From: Streptomyces sp. DSM 110735
GTDB lineage: Bacteria; Actinomycetota; Actinomycetes; Streptomycetales; Streptomycetaceae
Assembly: GCF_016482685.1 (NCBI RefSeq)
Contig: NZ_JACYHF010000001.1
Coordinates: 372,001-436,000 of the forward strand
Direction of reading: 5' to 3'
Length of the DNA: 64,000 bases
Below, in pieces: positions 1 to 13,977 of the stretch. Within the stretch, counting starts at the first letter, position 1. Each line of letters starts with the position of its first letter. The notes beneath the pieces were generated by a model. It saw only the letters and a list, made by a program, of their open reading frames with translations. It was not told the origin of the DNA and did no database searches. The translations under genes were made by a program, and so were the position numbers.

Positions 1-741
1 GCGCTGGCCTTCAGCCCCGACAGCCGCGTCCTGGCCACCGCCTACGACGAGCACCGGCTGCGCCTGTGGGACGTCGCCGACCCGGCGCATCCGGCGCCGC
101 TCGGCAAGCCGCTCTCCGGCCACCGGGGGTACATCAACGGCCTGGAGTTCGCCCCGCACGGCCACACCCTGGCCAGCGGCAGCGCGGACGGCACGATCCG
201 GCTGTGGAACGTACGCCGCCCGGCGCACCCGGTCCCGCTCGGCCGTCCCCTCACCGGCCACTCCGGTCCGGTCAACGCCCTGGCGTACAGCCCCGACGGA
301 CACACGCTCGCCTCCGGCGGCGACGACGACACGGTCCGGCTCTGGAACGTCACCGACCCGTCCGCCGCGACACCCGTCGGCCGGACCCTCACCGGTCACA
401 CCGAGGCGGTCACCTCGCTGACCTTCAGCGCGGACGGGCACACACTGGCTAGCGGGGGAGACGACAACACGGTCCGGCTGTGGGACGTCACCGACCCGGC
501 GTCGGCCGCGCCCATCGGCCAGTCCATGAGCCCGTACGCCAAGACGGGCAACTTCCTGTCCTTCAGCCCCGGCCGCCAGGTCCTCGGGGTGTCCAGCGGC
601 GCCGACACGGTCCGCCTGTGGAGCCTGGACACCGACGCGGCGATCCGGCACATCTGCTCCCTCACCCGGGACGTCCTCACCCCGGCCAGGTGGCACGAGT
701 ACCTTCCCCGCCTCTCCTACGACCCGCCGTGCCGGGACTGA
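1..741 (+). CDS. WD40-repeat protein, C-terminal fragment
   Basis: The reading frame is open from the first base, so the 5' end lies outside the window. The visible 246 residues hold about five WD40 blades with a spacing of roughly 46 residues. Each carries a LASG-type strand followed by (T/L)(I/V)RLW(D/N)V, and GH dipeptides occur between blades. The tail (ICSLTRDVLTPARWHEYLP) resembles the end of the large Streptomyces regulators or STAND-type NTPases that place a WD40 propeller at the C-terminus. That family placement is inference, because the N-terminal effector or NTPase part is not visible. A WD40 propeller would serve as a protein-binding scaffold. A strong hairpin follows at 836-873. 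Confidence 0.85.
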   Translation, partial: ALAFSPDSRVLATAYDEHRLRLWDVADPAHPAPLGKPLSGHRGYINGLEFAPHGHTLASGSADGTIRLWNVRRPAHPVPLGRPLTGHSGPVNALAYSPDGHTLASGGDDDTVRLWNVTDPSAATPVGRTLTGHTEAVTSLTFSADGHTLASGGDDNTVRLWDVTDPASAAPIGQSMSPYAKTGNFLSFSPGRQVLGVSSGADTVRLWSLDTDAAIRHICSLTRDVLTPARWHEYLPRLSYDPPCRD

Positions 742-835
742 CCCCTCAGGATCAGCCAACTCCCCCAATCTTCAAGCCCGTTGTTCACCCCCCCGGCTCG
801 CTCCACCCTCTCCGACCTTGTACCCTTGGCCATAG

Positions 836-873
836 CCCGACCGCTGACGCATCCCCCGTCGTCAGCGGTCGGG
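836..873 (+). terminator. Intrinsic terminator after WD40 gene
   Basis: A perfect 14-bp stem (CCCGACCGCTGACG, 836-849, pairing with 860-873) with a 10-nt loop is followed by TCTTTG. It lies between the WD40 gene and the MFS gene. Confidence 0.7.
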
Positions 874-942
874 TCTTTGCGTCGGGCACGAAGTGGCCTG
901 ATCGATCCGGGCGTTGACCCTCGCGGGGGTAGGGTCCGCCGA

Positions 943-2190
943 ATGGATCTCCGCGCGTCCCTGTCCGTGCTGGGCAACCGGTCGTTCCGCCTCCTGCTGG
1001 CGGCCCGGCTGATCTCCGCGAGCGGGTCGGCGATGGCGCCCGTGGCGCTCGCCTTCGCCGTCCTCGGCTTCGACGACCGCCCCACGGCGCTGGCGACCGT
1101 CCTCGCGGGCAACACCCTCCCGCAACTCGTGCTCCTGCTGGCCGGGGGCGTCGCCGCGGACCGGTTCTCCCGCCGTGGCGTCATCGTCACCGGCAACCTG
1201 GCGGCCGCCCTCTCCCAGGCCGGTGTCGCCGTCCTGGTCGCCACGGGCACCGCCGACGTCGCGCGGGTGGCTCTGCTGGCGTGCGTGACGGGTGCCGCGA
1301 ACGCGCTGATGAGCCCGGCCATGAACAGCCTGCTGCCCCAGCTCGTGGACGCCCGGCACCTCCAGGAGGCCAACGTCCTCGTCCGGCTGCCCACCAACGT
1401 CCTGAGGATCGCCGCCCCCGCGCTGGGCGGCGCGCTGGTCGCCCTGGCGGGACCGCAGTGGGTCCTGGGCTGGGACGCGGCGAGCTTCACCCTGGCGGCG
1501 GTGCTGTGCGCGTTCCTGACCCTCTCCGGTGCGGCGAGGACCGTCCCCGGCGCCTCCGTGCTGCACGACTTCCGCACCGGCTGGCGGGAGTTCGCCCGGC
1601 GCCCCTGGATCTGGTCGTACACCCTGTCCGGGACGGTCGTCGTGGCCCTGTGGCTCGGCGGTTACCAGCTCCTCGGCCCCCTCGTCCTGGACCACGCGGG
1701 CCTGGGCGCGGCGGCCTGGGGGATCGTGCAGGGCAGCTTCGCCGTAGGTCTCGTCCTCGGCGGTCTCGTCGCCCTGCGCTGGAAACCCGAGCGGCTGATG
1801 ATCGCGTGCGTGGCCACGGGGCTCCCCATGGCCCTCCCCCTCGCGGTGCTGGCGACCGGCCCCCACCTCGCCGTGCTGGCCACCACGGCTGCCCTGGCCG
1901 GCATCGGCCTCGACCTGTCCATCGTCTACTGGAACACCGCCCTCCAGCAGGAACTCCCCGCGGACGTCCTGGGCCGGGTGACCTCTTTCAACTCCCTCGG
2001 CGAACTCCTCGCCGTCCCCCTCGGCTACGTCCTCGTCGGTCTGACCGCCACCACCACCGGCACGACCCCCGTCCTGCTCACCGCCGCCGCCCTCATCCTC
2101 CTGGCCTCGGCCGCCCTGTTCGCCGTCCCCAGCCAGTGGACGATCCACCGCGCACCCCGCACACCGGCACCCCGGCCCGCGACGGCGTGA
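943..2190 (+). CDS. MFS transporter (EntS/MFS_3-like exporter)
   Basis: A 415-residue integral membrane protein with the layout of a 12-helix major facilitator. The N-terminus (SLSVLGNRSFRLLLAARLIS) and the loop between helices 2 and 3 (GGVAADRFSRRGVIVTGN) match the MFS_3 group that includes the enterobactin exporter EntS and many actinobacterial drug exporters. The frame extends upstream to 781, but ATG 943 is preferred because it starts just before the first conserved cytoplasmic segment and the upstream codons overlap the terminator. The substrate cannot be read from sequence. The gene stands alone and converges on the small membrane protein at 2204. Confidence 0.85.
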   Translation: MDLRASLSVLGNRSFRLLLAARLISASGSAMAPVALAFAVLGFDDRPTALATVLAGNTLPQLVLLLAGGVAADRFSRRGVIVTGNLAAALSQAGVAVLVATGTADVARVALLACVTGAANALMSPAMNSLLPQLVDARHLQEANVLVRLPTNVLRIAAPALGGALVALAGPQWVLGWDAASFTLAAVLCAFLTLSGAARTVPGASVLHDFRTGWREFARRPWIWSYTLSGTVVVALWLGGYQLLGPLVLDHAGLGAAAWGIVQGSFAVGLVLGGLVALRWKPERLMIACVATGLPMALPLAVLATGPHLAVLATTAALAGIGLDLSIVYWNTALQQELPADVLGRVTSFNSLGELLAVPLGYVLVGLTATTTGTTPVLLTAAALILLASAALFAVPSQWTIHRAPRTPAPRPATA

Positions 2191-2203
2191 GCACCACCAC
2201 CGG

Positions 2204-2701
2204 TCAGCGCGGACCGCGCCGCGGCGGCCGCAGCAGAGCCCAGACGGCAACAGTCCCGACGTGCCACGCGACCCACCCGGTGAACCGCCGGAACGTGGAA
2301 CGGCGCAGGGTGCAGAGCCAGACGTAGGCACTCAGCGAAACGCAGAGACAGCCCCAGCTCTGCCACCAGAAGTCCCACCCCACCGGATCCCGGCTGACGA
2401 GCAGCCAGAACCCCCAGACCGCCACCGTGGCTCCCTCCCACGCCGCCAGCCCCGCCCCGAGCACATGCCCTTGAGCCGCCCACCGGGAGGCGAGCAGCCC
2501 GACGGGAATCTGGACGCCCACATGAAGCATCAGCACCCAGAGCATCAGCGCGAACTCCTGGCCGTAGGTCTGCGTCGACACGACCGGCAGCAGATGCATC
2601 CCGATCAGCAGCAGCACGCCACTCACATGCATGGCCACGAGATTCAACGGCACATGCCACCCCGCCACCCACCGACGCGGCTCACCACTCACCCGCACCA
2701 C
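2204..2701 (-). CDS. Small polytopic membrane protein, unknown function
   Basis: About 165 residues, rich in Trp, Leu and Val, with some four hydrophobic segments (around LNLVAMHVSGVLLLIGMHL, FALMLWVLMLHVGVQIPVG, TVAVWGFWLLV and CLCVSLSAYVWLC). No catalytic motif is visible and I do not recognise a named family. The frame runs back into the tRNA-Ile gene, so the upstream part is not coding. Start candidates are GTG 2701, GTG 2698 and GTG 2692, behind a GGGGAGG ribosome site; 2701 is chosen for its 8-nt spacing. It converges with the MFS gene, 13 bp away. Confidence 0.6.
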   Translation of the reverse strand: MVRVSGEPRRWVAGWHVPLNLVAMHVSGVLLLIGMHLLPVVSTQTYGQEFALMLWVLMLHVGVQIPVGLLASRWAAQGHVLGAGLAAWEGATVAVWGFWLLVSRDPVGWDFWWQSWGCLCVSLSAYVWLCTLRRSTFRRFTGWVAWHVGTVAVWALLRPPRRGPR

Positions 2702-2774
2702 GACCACGACCTCCCCCGGTGACCCCAACGGGCCCCCCTGCCCGGATCCTACTGACGGGCTCCCGGGGAAAGCC

Positions 2775-2808
2775 GAAGACCCCCGGCCCAAGTGGACCGG
2801 GGGTCTTC
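2775..2808 (-). terminator. Terminator downstream of tRNA-Ile
   Basis: A perfect 12-bp stem (GAAGACCCCCGG at 2775-2786 against 2797-2808) with a 10-nt loop, placed 7 bp past the tRNA 3' end on the minus strand. Confidence 0.7.
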
Positions 2809-2815
2809 GCAGATG

Positions 2816-2889
2816 TGGGGCTAACAGGATTTGAACCTGTGGCCTCATCCTTATCAGGGATGCGCTCTAACCAACTGAGCTATAGCCCC
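2816..2889 (-). tRNA. tRNA-Ile (anticodon GAU)
   Basis: A 74-nt cloverleaf read on the minus strand. The acceptor stem is GGGGCTA/TAGCCCC, the D-loop contains AGCTCAGTTGG, and the anticodon GAT occupies 2855-2853 within CTGATAA. The T-arm contains GGTTCAAATCC, with a discriminator A at 2816. CCA is not encoded. It lies 89 bp downstream of the DUF3566 gene on the same strand and could be co-transcribed with the gyrase genes or have its own promoter. Confidence 0.95.
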
Positions 2890-2978
2890 GCCGCGCTCTG
2901 CGGTGTATGTCCCGCGCGCTGACTCCTGAAGATTAGCGCACGACCGGGGCAGTCCCAAAATCGGTTGTCGGGGGACGG

Positions 2979-3776
2979 TCACTCGTCCTCGGCGAGGGTC
3001 AGCTCGACGCCGCCCACGAAGCCCGCGGAGAGGTTGTAGATGAAGGCGGCGAGGGTGGCCAGCGCCGTCGCGAGGACGACGTCGATCACGGAGATGATCG
3101 TCGCGAACATCAGGACGTGCGGCAGCGAGAGGTACGACTGCAGGTCGAAACCATTCGCCTCGCTGGACCCGGTCGCCTCGGAGATCGTGCCGCCCACCGT
3201 GGAGAACACGCCCATCGCGTCCATGACCATCCACAGCACCGCCGAGGCGACGATCGTGCAGATGCCCAGCGCGATGGAGAGCAGGAAGCTGACCTTCATC
3301 ACCGACCACGGGTCGGCCTTGGCCACCCGCAGCCGCGCCTTGCGGGTGCGCGGCGCCGTACGCGCGCCGGTGCGGGCGACGCGCATCGCGTCCGCCGGCG
3401 GCTGCGCGGGGTATGCCTGCGGGGGGTGGTAGGGACCGGCGGGCTGCTCGGGGCCGCGCTCACCGGGGAGCGGCGAGCCGCCGGACTTGCCCTCCGCGGC
3501 CCCGGCCTGTCCGCCGCGGGTGTCCGTCACAGTGCCCCCCTGGGATGCGGCCCCGTCCGCCTCGGCGGGCGGGACCGGCTTGAGGTTCGTCGTGGGCGGG
3601 TCGGCCGGAGCGCCCCCCGAACCCGCCTTCCCCTTCTTGCCCGCAGTGTTCCCTGCGTTCCCTGCGTTCCCTGCATTCCCTGCGTTCCCTGCGTTCGCGG
3701 CGGAGCCACGGCCGCCGCCGTCCGTCTCCGTACCCGTTGAGGTACCGGCCGATCCGGCGCCCGTGGCTCCGCTCAC
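2979..3776 (-). CDS. DUF3566 transmembrane protein following gyrA
   Basis: A 265-residue protein. The N-terminal ~150 residues are low-complexity and rich in Gly, Ala, Asn and Pro. The C-terminal ~110 residues hold two membrane segments (around VSFLLSIALGICTIVASAVL and ISVIDVVLATALATLAAFIYNL) typical of the DUF3566 domain. The domain's position directly after gyrA is conserved in actinobacteria, but its function is unknown. The start is GTG 3776, 15 bp after the gyrA stop, so it probably shares the gyrBA transcript. The Asn-Ala-Gly tract is encoded by a 9-bp tandem repeat at 3648-3692. Confidence 0.85.
   Translation of the reverse strand: MSGATGAGSAGTSTGTETDGGGRGSAANAGNAGNAGNAGNAGNTAGKKGKAGSGGAPADPPTTNLKPVPPAEADGAASQGGTVTDTRGGQAGAAEGKSGGSPLPGERGPEQPAGPYHPPQAYPAQPPADAMRVARTGARTAPRTRKARLRVAKADPWSVMKVSFLLSIALGICTIVASAVLWMVMDAMGVFSTVGGTISEATGSSEANGFDLQSYLSLPHVLMFATIISVIDVVLATALATLAAFIYNLSAGFVGGVELTLAEDE
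3648..3692. repeat. 9-bp tandem repeat inside the DUF3566 gene
   Basis: Five consecutive copies of GTTCCCTGC on the plus strand (one copy has A for the first G), encoding repeated Asn-Ala-Gly in the cytosolic N-terminus. The repeat keeps the reading frame and is a likely site of copy-number variation between strains. Confidence 0.85.
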
Positions 3777-3791
3777 GTCTCACTCCTCGCG

Positions 3792-6410
<2,619 letters not shown>

Positions 6411-6452
6411 TGCTGGTGAAGATCCTTCCTGGTGCGGTCAGCGGAGACCGAC

Positions 6453-9439
<2,987 letters not shown>

Positions 9440-9452
9440 CCGCGCTCCGTGC

Positions 9453-10574
9453 TCATACGCGCTCAACCGTCCCACCGGAGACCGCGTAGCGCGCGCCGGC
9501 CAGCACGTGCGGCACGTCGTCGTCCACGGCGGCGGTCACCAGCACCTGCTCGCCCGGCGCGACCAGCTCCGCGAGCCGCTCGCGGCGGCGCGCGTCCAGC
9601 TCCGCGAAGACGTCGTCCAGGACCAGCACCGGCTCGTTGCCCTCCGAGCGCAGCAGGTCGTACGAGGCCAGCCGCAGCGCGAGGGCGTACGACCAGGACT
9701 CACCGTGCGAGGCGTACCCCTTCGCGGGCATGCGGCCGAGCTTGAGCACCAGGTCGTCGCGGTGCGGACCCACCAGGGTCACCCCGCGCTCGATCTCCTG
9801 CTTGCGGGCGTCGCCCAGCGCGGCCGAGAGCTGCTCGTACAGCTCCTCGCGGGTGTGCGCCTCGCCCGGGGCCGACGGCTTGTACTCCAGCGCGAGCGGG
9901 CCACCGCCGGGGGCGAGCTGCTCGTACGCCTTGTCGGCGAGCGGCTGGAGCGCGGCGATCAGGTCCAGGCGCTGGGCGAGCAGCTCGGCGCCCGCGCGCG
10001 CGAGGTGCTGGTCCCAGACATCGAGCGTGGAGAGGTCCATGGAGCGCCCGCCGTGCCTGCGCGCGAGCGCGGCGGTCTTCAGCAGGGTGTTGCGCTGCTT
10101 GAGCACCCGCTCGTAGTCCGAGCGCACGCCCGCCATGCGCGGGGAGCGCGCGGTGATCAGCTCGTCCAGGAAGCGGCGCCGCTCACCGGGATCGCCCTTG
10201 ATCAGCGCGAGATCCTCCGGCGCGAACAGCACGGTCCGCACGATCCCGAGCACGTCCCTCGGTCTGACCTGCGAGGACCGGTTGATACGGGCCCGGTTGG
10301 CGCGGCCCGGGTTCAGCTCCAGCTCGACGAGCTGCTGCCGGTCGCCCTGCCGCACTTGCGCCCGCACGATCGCCCGGTCGGCGCCCATGCGGACCAGCGG
10401 CGCGTCGGCGGAGACGCGGTGGCTGCCCAGGGTGGCCAGATAGCCGACCGCCTCGACCAGATTGGTCTTGCCCTGGCCGTTGGGCCCGACGAAAGCGGTG
10501 ACGCCCGGGTCGAGGGGAACCTCGGCCCGGGCGTACGAGCGGAAGTCGGCCAGCGAAAGATGCGTGACGTGCAT
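9453..10574 (-). CDS. recF: DNA repair/replication ATPase RecF
   Basis: A 373-residue SMC-like ABC ATPase that helps load RecA at gaps and stalled forks. The Walker A motif GPNGQGKT is at about residues 30-37. The ABC signature region is [15 protein letters not shown] and the Walker B is [12 protein letters not shown]. The length and the N-terminus [15 protein letters not shown] are normal for RecF. It lies 75 bp after the gnd-like gene and abuts dciA, in the standard dnaN-(gnd)-recF-dciA-gyrB order of Streptomyces. Confidence 0.97.
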   Translation of the reverse strand: MHVTHLSLADFRSYARAEVPLDPGVTAFVGPNGQGKTNLVEAVGYLATLGSHRVSADAPLVRMGADRAIVRAQVRQGDRQQLVELELNPGRANRARINRSSQVRPRDVLGIVRTVLFAPEDLALIKGDPGERRRFLDELITARSPRMAGVRSDYERVLKQRNTLLKTAALARRHGGRSMDLSTLDVWDQHLARAGAELLAQRLDLIAALQPLADKAYEQLAPGGGPLALEYKPSAPGEAHTREELYEQLSAALGDARKQEIERGVTLVGPHRDDLVLKLGRMPAKGYASHGESWSYALALRLASYDLLRSEGNEPVLVLDDVFAELDARRRERLAELVAPGEQVLVTAAVDDDVPHVLAGARYAVSGGTVERV

Positions 10575-10649
10575 GGTCGTTCGCCGACCTCCCTCAAGGT
10601 GTGGATCGCGGGACGCGTCCCGGCGTCCTGACGTCCGGTGTCCTGTGGA

Positions 10650-11525
10650 CTACTTCTTCTCTACGGCGTGGCCGCCGAACTGGTTGCGCAGCGCGGCGAT
10701 CATCTTCATCTGCGGCGAGTCGTCCTGGCGGGACGCGAACCGCGCGAACAGCGACGCGGTGATCGCGGGCAGCGGCACCGCGTTGTCGATCGCGGCCTCC
10801 ACCGTCCAGCGTCCCTCACCGGAGTCCTGGGCGTAACCGCGCAGGCCCTCCAGGTGCTCGTCGTCGTCCAGCGCGTTGACCGCGAGGTCGAGCAGCCAGG
10901 AACGGATGACCGTGCCCTCCTGCCAGGAGCGGAAGATCTCGCGGACGTTCTCCACGGAGTCGACCTTCTCCAGCAGCTCCCAGCCCTCGGCGTACGCCTG
11001 CATCATGGCGTACTCGATGCCGTTGTGGACCATCTTCGCGAAGTGGCCCGCGCCGACCTTTCCGGCGTGCACGGAGCCGAAGTCGCCCTCGGGCTTGAGC
11101 GCGTCGAAGACCGGCTGCACCTTGGCCACGTTCTCGGCGTCGCCGCCGTACATCAGCGCGTAGCCGTTCGCCAGGCCGTGGACGCCGCCGGAGACGCCGC
11201 AGTCGACGAAACCTATGCCCTTGGCGGCGAGCTGCTCGGCGTGCTTCTCGTCGTCCGTCCAGCGGGAGTTGCCGCCGTCCACGACCACGTCACCGGGCTC
11301 GAGCAGCTCGGCCAGCGCGTCGACCGTGCCCTGGGTGGCCTCGCCCGCCGGGACCATCACCCACACCACGCGCGGTCCGCTGAGCTTGCCCACCAGCTCT
11401 TCCAGGCTGTGGACATCCGCGATGTCGGCGTTGCGGTCGTATCCGATGACGGTGTGGCCGGCGCGGCGGATGCGCTCGCGCATGTTGCCGCCCATCTTGC
11501 CGAGACCGACGAGACCGAGCTCCAT
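10650..11525 (-). CDS. gnd: 6-phosphogluconate dehydrogenase (decarboxylating), short NAD-type
   Basis: A 291-residue enzyme of the oxidative pentose phosphate pathway that converts 6-phosphogluconate to ribulose 5-phosphate and CO2. The Rossmann fingerprint is GLVGLGKMGGNM. The substrate signature is VDCGVSGGVHGLANGYALM, and the catalytic lysine and asparagine lie in KMVHNGIEYAMM. The ~300-residue length fits the short bacterial class often using NAD. The start MELGLVG at 11525 is chosen because it begins exactly at the Rossmann strand; the upstream frame has no homology. It is inserted between dnaN and recF, as is usual in Streptomyces. Confidence 0.93.
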   Translation of the reverse strand: MELGLVGLGKMGGNMRERIRRAGHTVIGYDRNADIADVHSLEELVGKLSGPRVVWVMVPAGEATQGTVDALAELLEPGDVVVDGGNSRWTDDEKHAEQLAAKGIGFVDCGVSGGVHGLANGYALMYGGDAENVAKVQPVFDALKPEGDFGSVHAGKVGAGHFAKMVHNGIEYAMMQAYAEGWELLEKVDSVENVREIFRSWQEGTVIRSWLLDLAVNALDDDEHLEGLRGYAQDSGEGRWTVEAAIDNAVPLPAITASLFARFASRQDDSPQMKMIAALRNQFGGHAVEKK

Positions 11526-11700
11526 CAGTTGGTTCCTTAATTCGCTGTGTGGCAGAGGGGACACCAACGTGCCCGACCCCAGAGCCTATCCCCGCCCTGA
11601 CCTGCACAACTGTGGGCATAGGCGCTCATACGTTCCCACCCACGCCGGTGTCCGCGCCCAGCGCCGTGAGCGTCCCCACCCCGCCGAACCGCCGCAGAGC

Positions 11701-11739
11701 GACAGTGCCGGGCACCCACAGAAGGCACCCGGCACTGTC
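11701..11739 (-). terminator. Hairpin downstream of dnaN
   Basis: A 12-bp perfect stem (GACAGTGCCGGG at 11701-11712 against 11728-11739) with a 15-nt loop, 18 bp beyond the dnaN stop. It probably separates dnaN from gnd transcription. The right arm overlaps a DnaA box. Confidence 0.55.
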
Positions 11740-11754
11740 CACACCTGTGGAGAA
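11735..11754. promoter_or_regulatory. Pair of convergent DnaA boxes at the dnaN 3' end
   Basis: CTGTCCACA at 11735-11743 and TGTGGAGAA (TTCTCCACA on the minus strand) at 11746-11754. Both fit the Streptomyces consensus (T/C)(T/C)(G/A/C)TCCACA exactly, face each other 2 bp apart and lie outside oriC. Confidence 0.6.
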
Positions 11755-11756
11755 CC

Positions 11757-12887
11757 TCAGCCGCTCAACCGCACCGGCATGATCAGGTACTTGTACGCCC
11801 CATCAGCCTCGGCATCCACCGCGGGCTTCCCGCTCAGCAGCGCCGGCTTGGTCGACGTCGTGAACGACAACTGCGCCACCGGCGAGTCGATCGCGCTCAA
11901 CCCGTCCAGCAGGAACGTCGGGTTGAAGGCGATCGAGATGTCGTCACCCTCCAGCGCCGCCTCGACCCGCTCCACAGCCTGTGCGTCGTCACTGGAGCCC
12001 GCCTCGAGCGTCAGCACACCCTGCTCGAAGCTCAGCCGCACCGGCGTGTTCCGCTCGGCCACCAGCGCCACACGCTTGACCGCCTCGACGAACGGCGCCG
12101 TCTCGATCACCGCGACGGAGTTGAACTCGGTCGGAAAGAGCGTCCGGTACTTCGGCAGGTCGCCCTCGAGGAGACGCGTGGTCGTACGACGCCCCGCGCC
12201 CTCGAAGCCGATGAGCCCCTCGCCCGCGCCGGAGCCGGACAGCGCCAGCGTGACGCTGTCACCGGCGCCGAGGGACTTGGCGGTGTCCAGGAGCGTCTTG
12301 GCGGGCACCAGGGCGACCGCGGAGGCGTCCGGGTTCTCCGGCTTCCACAGGAACTCGCGGACGGCGAAGCGGTAGCGGTCGGTGGAGGCGAGGGTCACGG
12401 TGTCGCCCTCGATCTCGATGCGCACACCGGTGAGGACGGGCAGCGTGTCGTCACGCCCGGCGGCGATGGCCACCTGGGACGCGGCGGCCGCGAAGACCTC
12501 GCCGGGGACGGTGCCGGTGGCGGTCGGCATCTGCGGCAGCGCCGGGTACTCCTCCACCGGCAGGGTGTGGAGCGTGAAGCGCGAGGAGCCGCAGACCACG
12601 GTCGCCCGCACACCGTCGGTGGAGATCTCCACGGGGCGGTTGGGCAGCGCACGGCAGATGTCGGCCAGCAGGCGGCCGGAGACGAGGACCGTGCCCTCCT
12701 CCTCGACCTCGGCCTCGACGCCGACCCGGGCGGAGACCTCGTAGTCGAAGCTCGACAGGCTGAGCTGGCCGTCCTCGGCCTTGAGCAGCAGCCCGGCGAG
12801 GACAGGCGCCGGCGGACGGGCCGGGAGGCTGCGTGCCGCCCACGCCACTGCCTCCGCGAGTACGTCGCGTTCCACCCGGATCTTCAC
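11757..12887 (-). CDS. dnaN: DNA polymerase III beta sliding clamp
   Basis: A 376-residue beta clamp with the three-domain DnaN fold: domain 1 VERDVLAEAVAWAARSLPARPPAPVLAGLLL, the middle domain including FAAAASQVAIAAGRDDTLPVLTGV, and the C-terminal YKYLIMPVRLSG. As a dimer it encircles DNA and tethers the polymerase. The start is GTG 12887 (VKIRVERD), the standard N-terminus; the frame is open upstream into oriC but carries no homology. dnaN reads away from the origin, separated from dnaA by the ~1.1-kb oriC. Confidence 0.97.
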   Translation of the reverse strand: MKIRVERDVLAEAVAWAARSLPARPPAPVLAGLLLKAEDGQLSLSSFDYEVSARVGVEAEVEEEGTVLVSGRLLADICRALPNRPVEISTDGVRATVVCGSSRFTLHTLPVEEYPALPQMPTATGTVPGEVFAAAASQVAIAAGRDDTLPVLTGVRIEIEGDTVTLASTDRYRFAVREFLWKPENPDASAVALVPAKTLLDTAKSLGAGDSVTLALSGSGAGEGLIGFEGAGRRTTTRLLEGDLPKYRTLFPTEFNSVAVIETAPFVEAVKRVALVAERNTPVRLSFEQGVLTLEAGSSDDAQAVERVEAALEGDDISIAFNPTFLLDGLSAIDSPVAQLSFTTSTKPALLSGKPAVDAEADGAYKYLIMPVRLSG

Positions 12888-13977
12888 CGTAAGCCGCCTC
12901 CTGCTGTTGCTTCTGAGTCCTCCGACTCGGCGTCGCCGCCCATCACGAGGGGAAGGACACCGGGGACCAGTCTGACGCACCGCGCTGACATCAGGTGCCG
13001 GTCGGGGTCAAGTCGGACCGAGGGGCGGTCGGGCCACCGAGGGCGAGTTGTGCACAGCCCCCGCTTCAAAACGGTTTCCAGGCTCTCTCTAGTTGGGAGT
13101 AGTAGTAGGGCCTGTGGATACCGTGGATAACCTCGTTTGCCCAGCTCAGGGCCACAATTTTATCCACCGGCCCTGTGCATGGAGCCCGTGGATAACTCAG
13201 GGGTTCTGTGGAGAACAGAAAGTTCTGCACACACCGTCCCCAGGGAGGGCCGAGTTCTCCCCAGGTGCGTCCCCAGGTTTACCCACGTTTCCCACAGCCC
13301 AACCCGGCAGCTTCGTGTGACGGCTTTCACTCGATGCGGCGATCGGGGCTTGCGGGTTGCCGAACAGTGGACAGCCATGTGGAGAAGGGTCCGATCGCTG
13401 GGGAAAACCGCCCCCAGCCTGTGGGTTCTCGGTGGACAACCTTTTCCACACCCTGGGGGCGGGGACGTTTTCCACACCCTGTGGAGATCCTTCGTCCACG
13501 AATCCACAGCCCCCTGAGCTGCACGGACGCGCCTGACCCCGCTGCCCTGTGGACACAGCTTGGGACAACTTCGCCGTCCCCATGGTGTGGACGGAAAAAA
13601 GTCGCCGAATCTGTGGAGGAAGGCCGTAACCCGGGGGCTAATCGAACACCCGGGGGTGGTGGGGCGCCGGGTCGGGGTGCGGTCGGAGGGGGCGCGAGGG
13701 GGTCGCGAGGGCTCGCGAAGGGGTCGGTCGAGGCTCCAGGAGGGAGCCGGATGGGGGTCCGGGCGCCTCGGACCGCGTCGCGGACGCTCGTGCGGGGGCG
13801 TTCCACAGGGCTGTGGGTGACGTGCGGCGGGCAGCCGGTGCTGAGTGCGGCGGGCGCGCACCGGGTGCTCGCGCCTCAGCCTGGGTCACCGACCCGGTGG
13901 GCACAGGAAAGCGCCCCCGGGATCCCCCAGGGGCGCTCACACGGCCGACGCGGCACGAAGCCGCCGCACGGCCGTAC
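12888..13977. other. oriC: Chromosomal replication origin, oriC
   Basis: A non-coding 1.09-kb dnaA-dnaN intergenic region rich in DnaA boxes in both orientations. Boxes I can locate begin at 13113, 13122, 13160, 13187, 13207, 13366, 13378, 13431, 13442, 13468, 13480, 13492, 13500, 13548, 13586 and 13612. The perfect consensus matches are 13207 and 13378 (both TTCTCCACA), 13586 (CCGTCCACA) and 13612 (TCCTCCACA). Weaker candidates lie at 13048 and 13255. Streptomyces oriC is known for such clusters of about 19 boxes. The strip 13621-13977 has no boxes matching the core apart from a weak TTCCACA near 13801 and no convincing gene. Confidence 0.93.

Noticed and set aside
3648..3692. Short direct repeats considered as a CRISPR array
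   Set aside because: Units are 9 bp, contiguous and without spacers, and they lie inside a coding sequence.
13621..13977. Plus-strand open frames between the oriC boxes and dnaA
   Set aside because: Arg/Gly-rich translations with no ribosome site or homology; the stretch belongs to the non-coding origin region.
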